A DNA stretch of 64,000 nucleotides from positions 62,001 through 126,000 of the forward strand of contig CAZBLK010000003.1 of NCBI GenBank assembly GCA_964492715.1, given 5' to 3'. Origin of the DNA: CAZBLK01 sp964492715. GTDB taxonomy: Bacteria; Bacillota; Clostridia; Lachnospirales; WRBF01. The notes under the pieces were generated by a model. The model had not been told where the DNA came from. It saw nothing but the letters and a program-made list of their open reading frames with translations, and did no database searches. Below are positions 40,145 to 46,844 of this stretch, piece by piece (position 1 is the stretch's first letter; each line of letters opens with the position of its first letter). The translations under genes and the position numbers were made by a program.

Positions 40145-40966
40145 GTGTTAAATGAATTAGAAGTTTATAAGCTTGGGGTTTTGGCAGAAAGGGCAAGAAG
40201 CCTTTCGCTTGAAATTGCAATAAGGGCATATTGCTTGGAGCATATTGGAAAAGGATTTGCCGTAGTTGCAGAAGAGACACGCAACATGAGCTTTATGCTT
40301 TACAGAGTTTTTGATGAGCTAAAAGCTAACCCAGAAAAAAAGATAGAAAACATTGAAGACAGCATGTTAATGATTAAACAGTTGGTTATTAATGGGTATA
40401 TTGAACTTTTGCACATTGAAAAGACTGGTAAAGGAACAAGCAATGCTATGCCGCTTGCAGTAATACTTGAAGATGTAAAAACACTTACAGAAGATGTGGC
40501 AAAGCTGTTTAAGTATGAGCATGAGCTGCCTGTTATAATTCCAAAGGTTTCACCCAAAAATGCGGTGGTTACTGACAAATTAAATTGTATCGTAATGACT
40601 GTTGGAGGGGTTGATTTTGTTGAAAGCATTCAATTTGTAAACGAGGTTTGCCATGTTTGCCTAACACTTGAAAGTAGAGAAGTGTGTATACGTGGAATTA
40701 ATATACCAGTTGTTGATGTCTATAATAAGCTTAATTTAAAAGCACCAGAACAAATTAAATTTGCTGCAATTGTAAATTCAGACTACACAAGGAAAGGTGA
40801 GTTTTTTGCAATTCCGCTTGATACATTGCCAACAATTATTAAGAGCGACGCAGGAATAAGTAGCTGTGTAAAAAACAGTGCTGTTGGTGAATTAGTAAGG
40901 GAATGTTGGAATTGTGAAGAAGGTAAGCAGATGATTTTTTTGGATTATGCTAAGCTTGTAAAATAG
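40145..40966 (+). CDS. Soluble chemoreceptor-tip-like / CheW-domain fusion protein
   Basis: This 273-residue protein has no membrane segment. Residues 10-55 resemble the signalling tip of methyl-accepting chemotaxis proteins: SLSLEIAIRAY, then HIGKGFAVVAEETRNMS aligns with the receptor's GRGFAVVADEVRKLA. Residues about 135-272 look like a CheW domain (CIVMTVGGVDFVESIQFVNE ... IRGINIPVVDVYNKLNL). HAMP, sensor and the long receptor coiled coil are missing. The start is GTG with AGGAGG 7 bases upstream. It follows a sigma-factor gene, so it may be a partner or regulator of that factor. The assignment is by eye and the role is inferred. Confidence 0.7.
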   Translation: MLNELEVYKLGVLAERARSLSLEIAIRAYCLEHIGKGFAVVAEETRNMSFMLYRVFDELKANPEKKIENIEDSMLMIKQLVINGYIELLHIEKTGKGTSNAMPLAVILEDVKTLTEDVAKLFKYEHELPVIIPKVSPKNAVVTDKLNCIVMTVGGVDFVESIQFVNEVCHVCLTLESREVCIRGINIPVVDVYNKLNLKAPEQIKFAAIVNSDYTRKGEFFAIPLDTLPTIIKSDAGISSCVKNSAVGELVRECWNCEEGKQMIFLDYAKLVK

Positions 40967-40973
40967 TTATTTC

Positions 40974-41079
40974 GCAATTTGAATTAACTGTTCACCAATC
41001 CATTTTGCGTCAAAAAATCGTTAAAACGTTCAATATTTTTGCCCATAAATGGATTAGTGACAATAAAAACTCAAATTGC
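40974..41079. repeat. Interspersed inverted repeat, family C copy 2 (106 bp)
   Basis: GCAATTTGAATTAAC at the left and its approximate inverse CTCAAATTGC at the right enclose blocks TTCACCAATCCATTTTG and AAATGGATTAGTGAC. The reverse complement matches the copy at 13671-13771 over its full length, with the central AACGTTCAATATTTTTGCC region conserved. It begins 8 bases after the CheW-fusion stop codon. Confidence 0.8.
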
Positions 41080-41096
41080 TGTATTGCACGTTTTTT

Positions 41097-41129
41097 GAAA
41101 GGATAGGCGAAAGCTTGTCCTTTTTTTAA
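41097..41129 (+). terminator. Terminator of the sigma factor/CheW-fusion transcript
   Basis: AAGGATAGGC and GCTTGTCCTT pair around GAAA and are followed by seven T residues. It lies beyond the family C repeat. Confidence 0.8.
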
Positions 41130-41176
41130 TTACAACACATATAATATAAAAAACATATTGGGCTAGGGGGCTTTAC

Positions 41177-41341
41177 ATGAAAAAGCAAACATTAACATTA
41201 ACATTTCATTTTCAAAACCCTAATTCCAATGAAAAAACAGTTGCTATGCTAGTTAAGATTGCAGCCGAAGTAGCAAAGGCTAAGCTGCAAAATGAAATAA
41301 TTTGCGCTGATAAAAACACAAACGAGTGTGAAAAGTGTTAA
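41177..41341 (+). CDS. Small protein of 54 residues, unknown function
   Basis: The frame starts ATGAAAAAGCAAACA behind AGGGGG (6-base spacing) and reads MKKQTLTLTFHFQNPNSNEK, TVAMLVKIAAEVAKAKLQNE, then a Cys-containing tail IICADKNTNECEKC. The first part would form a beta hairpin and the middle an amphipathic helix. Its tail has three cysteines (CADKNTNECEKC) that could bind a metal. I do not recognise it. It lies in the spoIIID element between terminators, so it is a stand-alone gene. A role as the recombination directionality factor is possible on size and location only. Confidence 0.6.
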   Translation: MKKQTLTLTFHFQNPNSNEKTVAMLVKIAAEVAKAKLQNEIICADKNTNECEKC

Positions 41342-41450
41342 ACCTAAAGCAATTACAGAAGATAACAATATAAGCGAAGCATTTTTCACGAATGCTTCTA
41401 CGTAAAAATATGATGAAGCTTATAGCAAATATTTGCGGAATTTCTGTAGG

Positions 41451-41487
41451 AAAGGCTATCCAATTTGGGGTAAGCCTTTTTATTTTG
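41451..41487 (+). terminator. Terminator upstream of recQ
   Basis: AAAGGCTATCC pairs with GGGGTAAGCCTTT (small bulge) and runs into TTATTTT. Another hairpin (GAAGCATT/AATGCTTC) lies at 41374-41398. Between 41342 and 41557 I see no gene. Confidence 0.7.
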
Positions 41488-41557
41488 CAAAAAAACTTTA
41501 CAGAACTTAAAAATAAATGTAGTATAGTGAAGAAGATTTTTATTAGGGGTGCAGTGT

Positions 41558-43738
41558 GTGAACGAACTAAAATATGACGTTTTAAAGAAATTTTTTGGCT
41601 ACGAACAATTTCGTGACGGGCAAGAGCAACTTATTGACAGCGTTTTAAACGGTGAAGACGTTTTGGGCATAATGCCAACAGGCGCTGGCAAGTCGTTATG
41701 CTTCCAAGTTCCTGCACTTGTTTTTTCTGGAATAACGCTTGTTGTTTCACCCCTTATTTCTTTAATGAAAGACCAAGTAAGTGCTTTAGTACAAGCTGGC
41801 GTAAGAGCAGCTTATATAAACAGCTCACTTACAGAAAGGCAAGTAAGGCTTGCGCTTCAAAATGCTCGAAATGGAGTTTATAAAATTATTTACATAGCAC
41901 CTGAAAGGTTAGAAACATATGACTTTTTAAATTTTGCCTGTAACGCAGAAATTTCTATGCTTACAATCGATGAAGCGCACTGTATTTCGCACTGGGGGCA
42001 GGACTTTCGCCCAAGCTACATAAAGATAATTGAATTTATTGAAAAGCTGCCAAAACGTCCGATAGTTTCAGCTTTTACAGCAACGGCAACGCCAAGAGTG
42101 CGTGAAGATATAATTGATTTATTAAAACTTAAATCTCCTAAAATATTAGTAACAAGCTTTGACAGAAAAAACCTTTACTTTGAAGTTCAGCAGCCAAAGG
42201 ACAAGTTTTTAACACTTACTAGGTATTTGTCTAGTAATAACGAAAAGTCAGGGGTTGTTTATTGCTCAACAAGAAACACGGTTGAGGAAGTTTGCGAAAA
42301 GCTTATATCAAGTGGATTTAACGCAACACGTTACCATGCAGGGCTATCTGACAAGGAACGGCACGACAACCAAGACGACTTTCTTTTTGATAAGGCTCAA
42401 ATAATGGTTGCGACAAACGCATTTGGTATGGGAATTGACAAATCAAATGTTTCATTTGTTGTGCATTATAACATGCCAAAAAGCATAGAAAGCTACTATC
42501 AAGAAGCTGGGCGTGCTGGGCGTGACGGCGAAAACGCAGAGTGCATTTTGCTTTACAACGCCCAAGACTTGCGGACAAACCTATGGCTAATAGAAAACAG
42601 CAAGGATATAGAATACCCCGACATTGAAACAGAAAAAATGCTTAAAGAGCGTGACCGCCAACGGCTAAAAGAAATGAATCTTTACTGCAACATAACTGAG
42701 TGCTTGCGAGGATACATTTTGAACTACTTTGGTGAAGATTACAATGTCAATTGTGAAAATTGCAGCAGTTGTAACAGTTCGTTTGAAGTTGTTGACGTTA
42801 CAGATGAAGCAAAAAAGATTTTGTCATGTGTATACAGAGTTAGAGAAAGATATGGCATTAAAATGATAATTGACGTGCTTCGAGGTTCTAAAAACAGTCG
42901 TATTTATGCGCTGGAGCTTAACAAACTTCCTACATTTGGTGTTAGCAATTTAAGCGAGAATATGCTGAAAAGTATAATTAGTCATTTAGTTTTGAACGAC
43001 TATATTTTTACAACAAATGACGAGTATCCTATTGTAAAGCTGGGCAGCAGGGCAAACGATATTTTGCGAAACAATGCAACCGTTCATATGAAAGTTGCAA
43101 AGGCTACTGAAATTGAAATTCGACATGCAAAAGAATTAGATGCTAAAAAACCTATTGACCGCAGGCTGTTTGATAAGTTAAAAGAGCTGAGGCTTGACAT
43201 TGCAAACGAACAAAAAGTTCCAGCGTTTGTTGTTTTTGCCGACAGTACACTAACCGACCTGTGTATTAAGAAGCCAAGCAGCGACAATGAACTGCTGCAA
43301 GTTTCTGGCATTGGACAAGTAAAGCTTGAAAAGTTTGGCGGAAGAATTTTAAAGACTATAAAACAATTTTTCAGCACTCACAAGGAGCAACAGCTTACTG
43401 GGGGGAACAATTTTTCTGACGAGTTGTATTTTAACGGTGTTGTTGTTTCCGACGAAGAAGTTACAATAAGCGTAATAGCTGATAGGTTAAACTGCATACA
43501 GCTTCAACACGGGCAAAAAAAGGTTACAGCCGCAAAGCTAAACGATTGGCTTGTTTCAATTGGAATGCTTTGTGTTGTAAAAAAACATGGGCAAGCTTTT
43601 AAAATTTCAACTGAAGATGGGCAGCTAAGCGGGATTACAACAAAGGAGAAGGAAGTTGGCGAAGAAACTTATTTTGTCAATTACTACAGCAGACAAGCCC
43701 AAGAAATGATTATTCGCAGGCTTGTAAAAACAGAATAA
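41558..43738 (+). CDS. recQ: ATP-dependent DNA helicase RecQ
   Basis: This 726-residue 3'-5' helicase is used in recombination and replication-fork repair. The helicase core has GYEQFRDGQEQLI, Walker A MPTGAGKSLCFQVP, TLVVSPLISLMKDQ, DEAHCISHWGQDFRPSY, SAFTATATPRVR, VVYCSTRNTVEEV and YYQEAGRAGRDG. A zinc-binding region follows (CNITECLRGY ... NCENCSSC), then winged helix, then an HRDC domain (KELRLDIANEQKVPAFVVF) and an extra C-terminal helix-turn-helix-like segment. AGGGG spaced 8 bases favours the GTG at 41558 rather than that at 41549. Being inside the spoIIID element it would be lost with excision. Confidence 0.95.
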   Translation: MNELKYDVLKKFFGYEQFRDGQEQLIDSVLNGEDVLGIMPTGAGKSLCFQVPALVFSGITLVVSPLISLMKDQVSALVQAGVRAAYINSSLTERQVRLALQNARNGVYKIIYIAPERLETYDFLNFACNAEISMLTIDEAHCISHWGQDFRPSYIKIIEFIEKLPKRPIVSAFTATATPRVREDIIDLLKLKSPKILVTSFDRKNLYFEVQQPKDKFLTLTRYLSSNNEKSGVVYCSTRNTVEEVCEKLISSGFNATRYHAGLSDKERHDNQDDFLFDKAQIMVATNAFGMGIDKSNVSFVVHYNMPKSIESYYQEAGRAGRDGENAECILLYNAQDLRTNLWLIENSKDIEYPDIETEKMLKERDRQRLKEMNLYCNITECLRGYILNYFGEDYNVNCENCSSCNSSFEVVDVTDEAKKILSCVYRVRERYGIKMIIDVLRGSKNSRIYALELNKLPTFGVSNLSENMLKSIISHLVLNDYIFTTNDEYPIVKLGSRANDILRNNATVHMKVAKATEIEIRHAKELDAKKPIDRRLFDKLKELRLDIANEQKVPAFVVFADSTLTDLCIKKPSSDNELLQVSGIGQVKLEKFGGRILKTIKQFFSTHKEQQLTGGNNFSDELYFNGVVVSDEEVTISVIADRLNCIQLQHGQKKVTAAKLNDWLVSIGMLCVVKKHGQAFKISTEDGQLSGITTKEKEVGEETYFVNYYSRQAQEMIIRRLVKTE

Positions 43739-43803
43739 AAATGAAGGCATATCAATAAGAAACGTTGACATAAAATACACAAAGTTGTTTGGAGGTAAAC
43801 GCA

Positions 43804-44331
43804 ATGGAATTTAAAATAGAACTTGGAAAAGAAACAGACATTGACGAGTTGGAAAACCTTTATAACGACATAAATGATTATTTGGCAAGTGCAATAAATT
43901 ATTCCGGCTGGAAAAAGGGAGTTTACCCTGTTAGAGAAACGGCAATTAATGGTGTGGCAGAGCAATCTCTTTATGTTGCTAGAATTGGCGGACGCATTGC
44001 AGGAACAATTATTCTTAACAACAGGCCTGAAGCTGCTTATGCAGGTGCAAAGTGGGCATTTGAATCGGATTATAGAGATGTTTTTGTTATACACACATTT
44101 GTCGTGCACCCAGACTTTTTAAAGTGTGGTGTAGGTGAGAAACTTTTAAGGTTTTCTTTTGACTTGGGGGTTGAATGTAAAAAGAAAGCAGTTAGGCTTG
44201 ATGTGTATGAAAAAAATATGCCAGCTATGAAGTTATATGAAAAATGTGGGTTTAAGTATGTAGATACAGTTGACTTGGGACTGGGAGAATATGGCCTTGA
44301 TTGGTTTAGGTTATATGAAAAGTTATTGTGA
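43804..44331 (+). CDS. GNAT-family N-acetyltransferase
   Basis: This 175-residue acetyltransferase has an N-terminal ELGKETDIDELENLYNDIND helix typical of an amine or amino-acid acetylating subgroup, the acetyl-CoA loop FVVHPDFLKCGVGEKLLRFS (Gly-rich, one residue divergent from QxxGxG/A) and VRLDVYEKNMPAMKLYEKCG, FKYV in the C-terminal arm. GGAGGTAA sits 8 bases before the ATG at 43804, settling the start over 43789. Substrate unknown. The following 280 bp (44332-44614) hold no convincing gene. Confidence 0.85.
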   Translation: MEFKIELGKETDIDELENLYNDINDYLASAINYSGWKKGVYPVRETAINGVAEQSLYVARIGGRIAGTIILNNRPEAAYAGAKWAFESDYRDVFVIHTFVVHPDFLKCGVGEKLLRFSFDLGVECKKKAVRLDVYEKNMPAMKLYEKCGFKYVDTVDLGLGEYGLDWFRLYEKLL

Positions 44332-44614
44332 ATGAAACTTAACAATTAGCACATATAAGTCGAAATATCTAGCCGTTTGGTTTCTTGCTGCCAATTTCAT
44401 TTAAAAGCAAAGTCCTTACCATACAAATCTTTCAACAAGCCTAAGCTTTCTTGAAAGTAATTAATAAAAATTCACATCTTATAAATTATATATAAACAGT
44501 ATGCAGTAAATTTTTTCAATTTACAACAAACCTGATAAACCGTCTGCCTAAATAATTGCATTTTACCTACAATTATGCTAAAATTTATGTAAACTATATT
44601 GCGGAGGTTATTGC

Positions 44615-46012
44615 ATGGCAATTCGTTACATACCCGAACCTTTCAGAATTAAAATGGTTGAAAAAATTAAGATGACAACTAGGGAAGAGAGAGAGCAAAA
44701 AATTAAAGATGCGTACTACAACGTTTTTTATTTAAAGGGCGAAGACGTTTACATTGACCTGCTTACAGATTCGGGTACGAACGCTATGAGCAGTGACCAA
44801 TGGGCAGGTGTTATGAACGGCGACGAAGCTTACGCTGGCGCAAAAAGTTATTATAAGCTTGTTGAAACAGCGCAGGACATTTTTAATTACGGCTACATAC
44901 AACCTGTTCATCAAGGACGTGCTGCTGAAAAAGTTGTGTTTCCATTGTTTCTAAAAAAAGGTAAGTATGCCATTTCTAACATGTTTTTTGATACAACAAG
45001 GGCGCATGTCGAGCTTGCTGGCGGGCGTGCAATAGACTGTGTTGTGGAAGAAGCAAAAGACCCTTCCATTCGCTGCAAGTTTAAGGGCAACATGAACGTG
45101 CAAAAACTTGAACAACTTATAAACGAATATGGTGCTGAAAATATTGGCATTGTCGTAATGACTGTTACAAACAACTCGGCTGGCGGACAGCCTGTTTCAA
45201 TGAAAAACATGCGTGAAGTTTCTGAAATATGCAAAAAATATAACATTCCGCTTGACATAGACGCAGCACGCTACGCTGAAAATGCTTTTTTCATTAAGCG
45301 TGACGAAGAAGGCTATGAAAATGTTTCAATCAAGGAAATTGTGCGAGAAATGTTTTCATACGGTGACATGTTTACAATGTCAGCTAAAAAAGACACAATC
45401 GTCAACATGGGTGGAATGATTGGCGTAAAAGAACCAGACAAAAATGAAGAACTTGTTCTTAAAATTAAAGCAAACTGCATAAGCTACGAAGGGTTTATTA
45501 CATACGGCGGTCTTGCTGGCAGAGATTTAGAGGTATTGGCAATTGGCTTAACGGAAAGCGTAGATGAAAACTATTTGCGTTATAGAATTGGTCAGTGTGA
45601 ATATTTAGCTTCACGCCTTGATGATGCTGGAATTGCATATCAATCACCTGTTGGTGGACATGGAGTTTTTGTTGATGCGGCACAAATGTTTCCGCAAATT
45701 CCTTACTACGAATTCCCTGCACAAACACTTGCAATTGAACTTTACAAAGAAGCAGGAATTCGCACTTGCGACATTGGCTCGTATATGCTTGGGAATGACC
45801 CAGACACTGGAAAGCAGCTTCGCTCCGAGTTTGAGTTTACACGGTTTGCCATTCCTAGAAGGGTTTACACACAAGCGCACATTGATGTAATGGCTGATGC
45901 GCTAATTGAAATTAAAAACAGGGCGCACAAAATTAAGCGTGGGTATAAAATTGTATGGGAACCGCCTATTCTTAGGCATTTTCAAGCTCATTTACTGCCC
46001 ATTGAAGGCTAG
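44615..46012 (+). CDS. tnaA: Tryptophanase
   Basis: This PLP enzyme splits tryptophan to indole, pyruvate and ammonia. The 465 residues match the beta-eliminating lyase family (YIDLLTDSGTNAMSSDQWAG, PVHQGRAAEKVV, MSAKKDTIVNMGG with the PLP lysine). Residues separating tryptophanase from tyrosine phenol-lyase favour tryptophanase: FFDTTRAH carries Asp where the phenol-lyase has Thr, ILRHF carries His where it has Phe, and the RTCDIGSYML segment lacks the phenol-lyase arginine. GCGGAGG precedes the ATG. No tnaC-like leader or permease was seen. The gene is cargo of the spoIIID element. Confidence 0.9.
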   Translation: MAIRYIPEPFRIKMVEKIKMTTREEREQKIKDAYYNVFYLKGEDVYIDLLTDSGTNAMSSDQWAGVMNGDEAYAGAKSYYKLVETAQDIFNYGYIQPVHQGRAAEKVVFPLFLKKGKYAISNMFFDTTRAHVELAGGRAIDCVVEEAKDPSIRCKFKGNMNVQKLEQLINEYGAENIGIVVMTVTNNSAGGQPVSMKNMREVSEICKKYNIPLDIDAARYAENAFFIKRDEEGYENVSIKEIVREMFSYGDMFTMSAKKDTIVNMGGMIGVKEPDKNEELVLKIKANCISYEGFITYGGLAGRDLEVLAIGLTESVDENYLRYRIGQCEYLASRLDDAGIAYQSPVGGHGVFVDAAQMFPQIPYYEFPAQTLAIELYKEAGIRTCDIGSYMLGNDPDTGKQLRSEFEFTRFAIPRRVYTQAHIDVMADALIEIKNRAHKIKRGYKIVWEPPILRHFQAHLLPIEG

Positions 46013-46019
46013 ACGAAAC

Positions 46020-46052
46020 AAAAAAGCGGTTGGGTTTCCAGCCGCTTTAAAA
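46020..46052. terminator. Bidirectional terminator between tnaA and the minus-strand membrane protein gene
   Basis: A perfect 11-bp stem AAAGCGGTTGG/CCAGCCGCTTT with a GTTT loop is flanked by A and T runs. It suits both tnaA and, on the minus strand, the gene ending at 46133. Confidence 0.85.
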
Positions 46053-46132
46053 AATATATTTTTTTATTTCAAAGCGTTATAAATGAAACGATAACCTTAA
46101 ACAGCTTCCACAATTTTATACCCAGCAAAGCC

Positions 46133-46564
46133 CTATGTCCTTTGCCCATATAAAAATTCTGAAACACTTTTGCTAAAAATTAACAACACTCCTGTGCCAA
46201 CTGCATATACAACATCTAAAATTAAAATCACACCCAACAAAATAGGTATCGATTCTCCTATATCAATAAAAAAATACAGCATTTGCAGCGCAAAAAATAC
46301 ATTTAACGCTGACCCTATAACAAATAACCACCTAACCCACCTAACTCCCCAATAAAGAGCAATGGAAAATGCAATTTGAACAATTAACTGTATAACATTA
46401 AAGCTTACAAAAACACTGCCAAGTATTTCAATAACAACATTGCTTATAGCAATTGTAGTAACTATAAGCTTGCCTCTTCTATAAAGTTTCTTCTGTTTCA
46501 TTTCATAGTCGGATATAATAGAATCTTTTTCATCATCTGAAAAAGGCCTTTCGTTGTAACTCAT
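46133..46564 (-). CDS. Four-TM membrane protein, unknown function, at the edge of the spoIIID element
   Basis: This is a 143-residue protein with a charged cytosolic N-terminus (ERPFSDDEKDSIISDYEMKQ) and four membrane helices (about residues 34-55, 58-76, 79-102, 108-132). I do not recognise it. GGGGGAC 6 bases upstream selects the ATG at 46564 over the earlier in-frame ATG. It starts only 22 bp after the stop of the truncated spoIIID half and on the same strand, so before excision it would lie on the sigma-E transcript of spoIIID. This arrangement suggests mother-cell expression; no function follows from it. Confidence 0.7.
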   Translation of the reverse strand: MSYNERPFSDDEKDSIISDYEMKQKKLYRRGKLIVTTIAISNVVIEILGSVFVSFNVIQLIVQIAFSIALYWGVRWVRWLFVIGSALNVFFALQMLYFFIDIGESIPILLGVILILDVVYAVGTGVLLIFSKSVSEFLYGQRT

Positions 46565-46584
46565 AAAGTCCCCCATCAAAACCG

Positions 46585-46630
46585 TTCTATTTTGTTACAT
46601 CTGTATGTACTGTACTCTTACTAATTCCAA
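46585..46630 (-). other. Attachment site, spoIIID-promoter-side junction of the element
   Basis: The core ACAGTACATA (minus strand, 46613-46604) is followed on the element side by ATGTAACAAAATAGAAC, the inverse of the arm GTTCTGTTTTGATA found at the other junction. On the chromosomal side are the codons of SpoIIID FGISKS. Together the two junctions define the element ends. Confidence 0.85.
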
Positions 46631-46718
46631 ACCTCCTAGCCGTCTCCCGTACTGTTGCGTTGCTGTCGATAATAAACTTTGCAACCTCGATGGCTCGTTC
46701 TTCAATATATGCCTTCAA
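46587..46718 (-). CDS. spoIIID: SpoIIID, N-terminal half (split gene; other half at 34845-35015)
   Basis: The minus strand encodes MKAYIEERAIEVAKFIIDSN, then ATVRETARRFGISKSTVH and stops four codons later (TDVTK, TAG). Bacillus SpoIIID begins MHDYIKERTIKIGKYIVETK and has AKEFGVSKSTVHKDLTER, so this is its N-terminus with the helix-turn-helix. The start is TTG with GGAGGG at 6-base spacing. The frame breaks inside the core ACAGTACATA, and the four codons after it are element DNA that imitates the missing ones (TDVTK for KDVTE). A sigma-E-like promoter precedes it. As it stands it would give only a 43-residue truncated protein. Confidence 0.92.
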   Translation of the reverse strand: MKAYIEERAIEVAKFIIDSNATVRETARRFGISKSTVHTDVTK

Positions 46719-46752
46719 GAAATTGCCCTCCTTAAATACATCGTTTCGTTTA

Positions 46753-46782
46753 TTTATATGACACTAGTTTAATTGATATGAA
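46753..46782 (-). promoter_or_regulatory. Predicted sigma-E promoter of spoIIID
   Basis: On the minus strand TTCATATC (46782-46775) and CATATAAA (46760-46753) are 14 bp apart, close to the sigma-E consensus (-35 KMATATT, -10 CATACAMT), and lie about 35 bases before the TTG start. GGACAAAGC on the plus strand at 46788 resembles a SpoIIID box, suggesting autoregulation. Confidence 0.6.
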
Positions 46783-46844
46783 CATATGGACAAAGCAAAT
46801 TGGGAAATGTTTAATATTTTCCCATGTTGCCACTTATCAACATA

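Larger units (their letters stand above)
35006..46613 (-). mobile_element. Skin-like excisable intervening element in spoIIID (about 11.6 kb)
   Basis: The element is the DNA between two directly repeated 10-bp cores in the split spoIIID gene; recombination between them would remove 11,598 bp and restore the frame. It encodes a large serine recombinase at one edge, the position expected for such elements (compare SpoIVCA and the sigK skin element). Other contents are an IS1 remnant, a MITE remnant, a 166-bp palindrome, asnB, a sigma factor, a receptor-tip/CheW fusion, a 54-residue protein, recQ, a GNAT gene, tnaA and a membrane protein gene. No phage structural or replication genes are present. 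Excision is inferred, not observed. Confidence 0.88.

Noticed and set aside
41392..41577. 61-residue reading frame before recQ
   Set aside because: It runs through a clear terminator hairpin, lacks a ribosome binding site and overlaps the recQ start.
44332..44614. Remnant gene on the minus strand after the GNAT gene
   Set aside because: A short protein-like stretch (NYFQESLGLLKDLYGKDFAF) ends at a stop, but it is too short and has no identifiable family or start.
44615..46012. Tyrosine phenol-lyase
   Set aside because: Asp in FFDTTRAH, His in ILRHF, and absence of the phenol-lyase arginine all point to tryptophanase.
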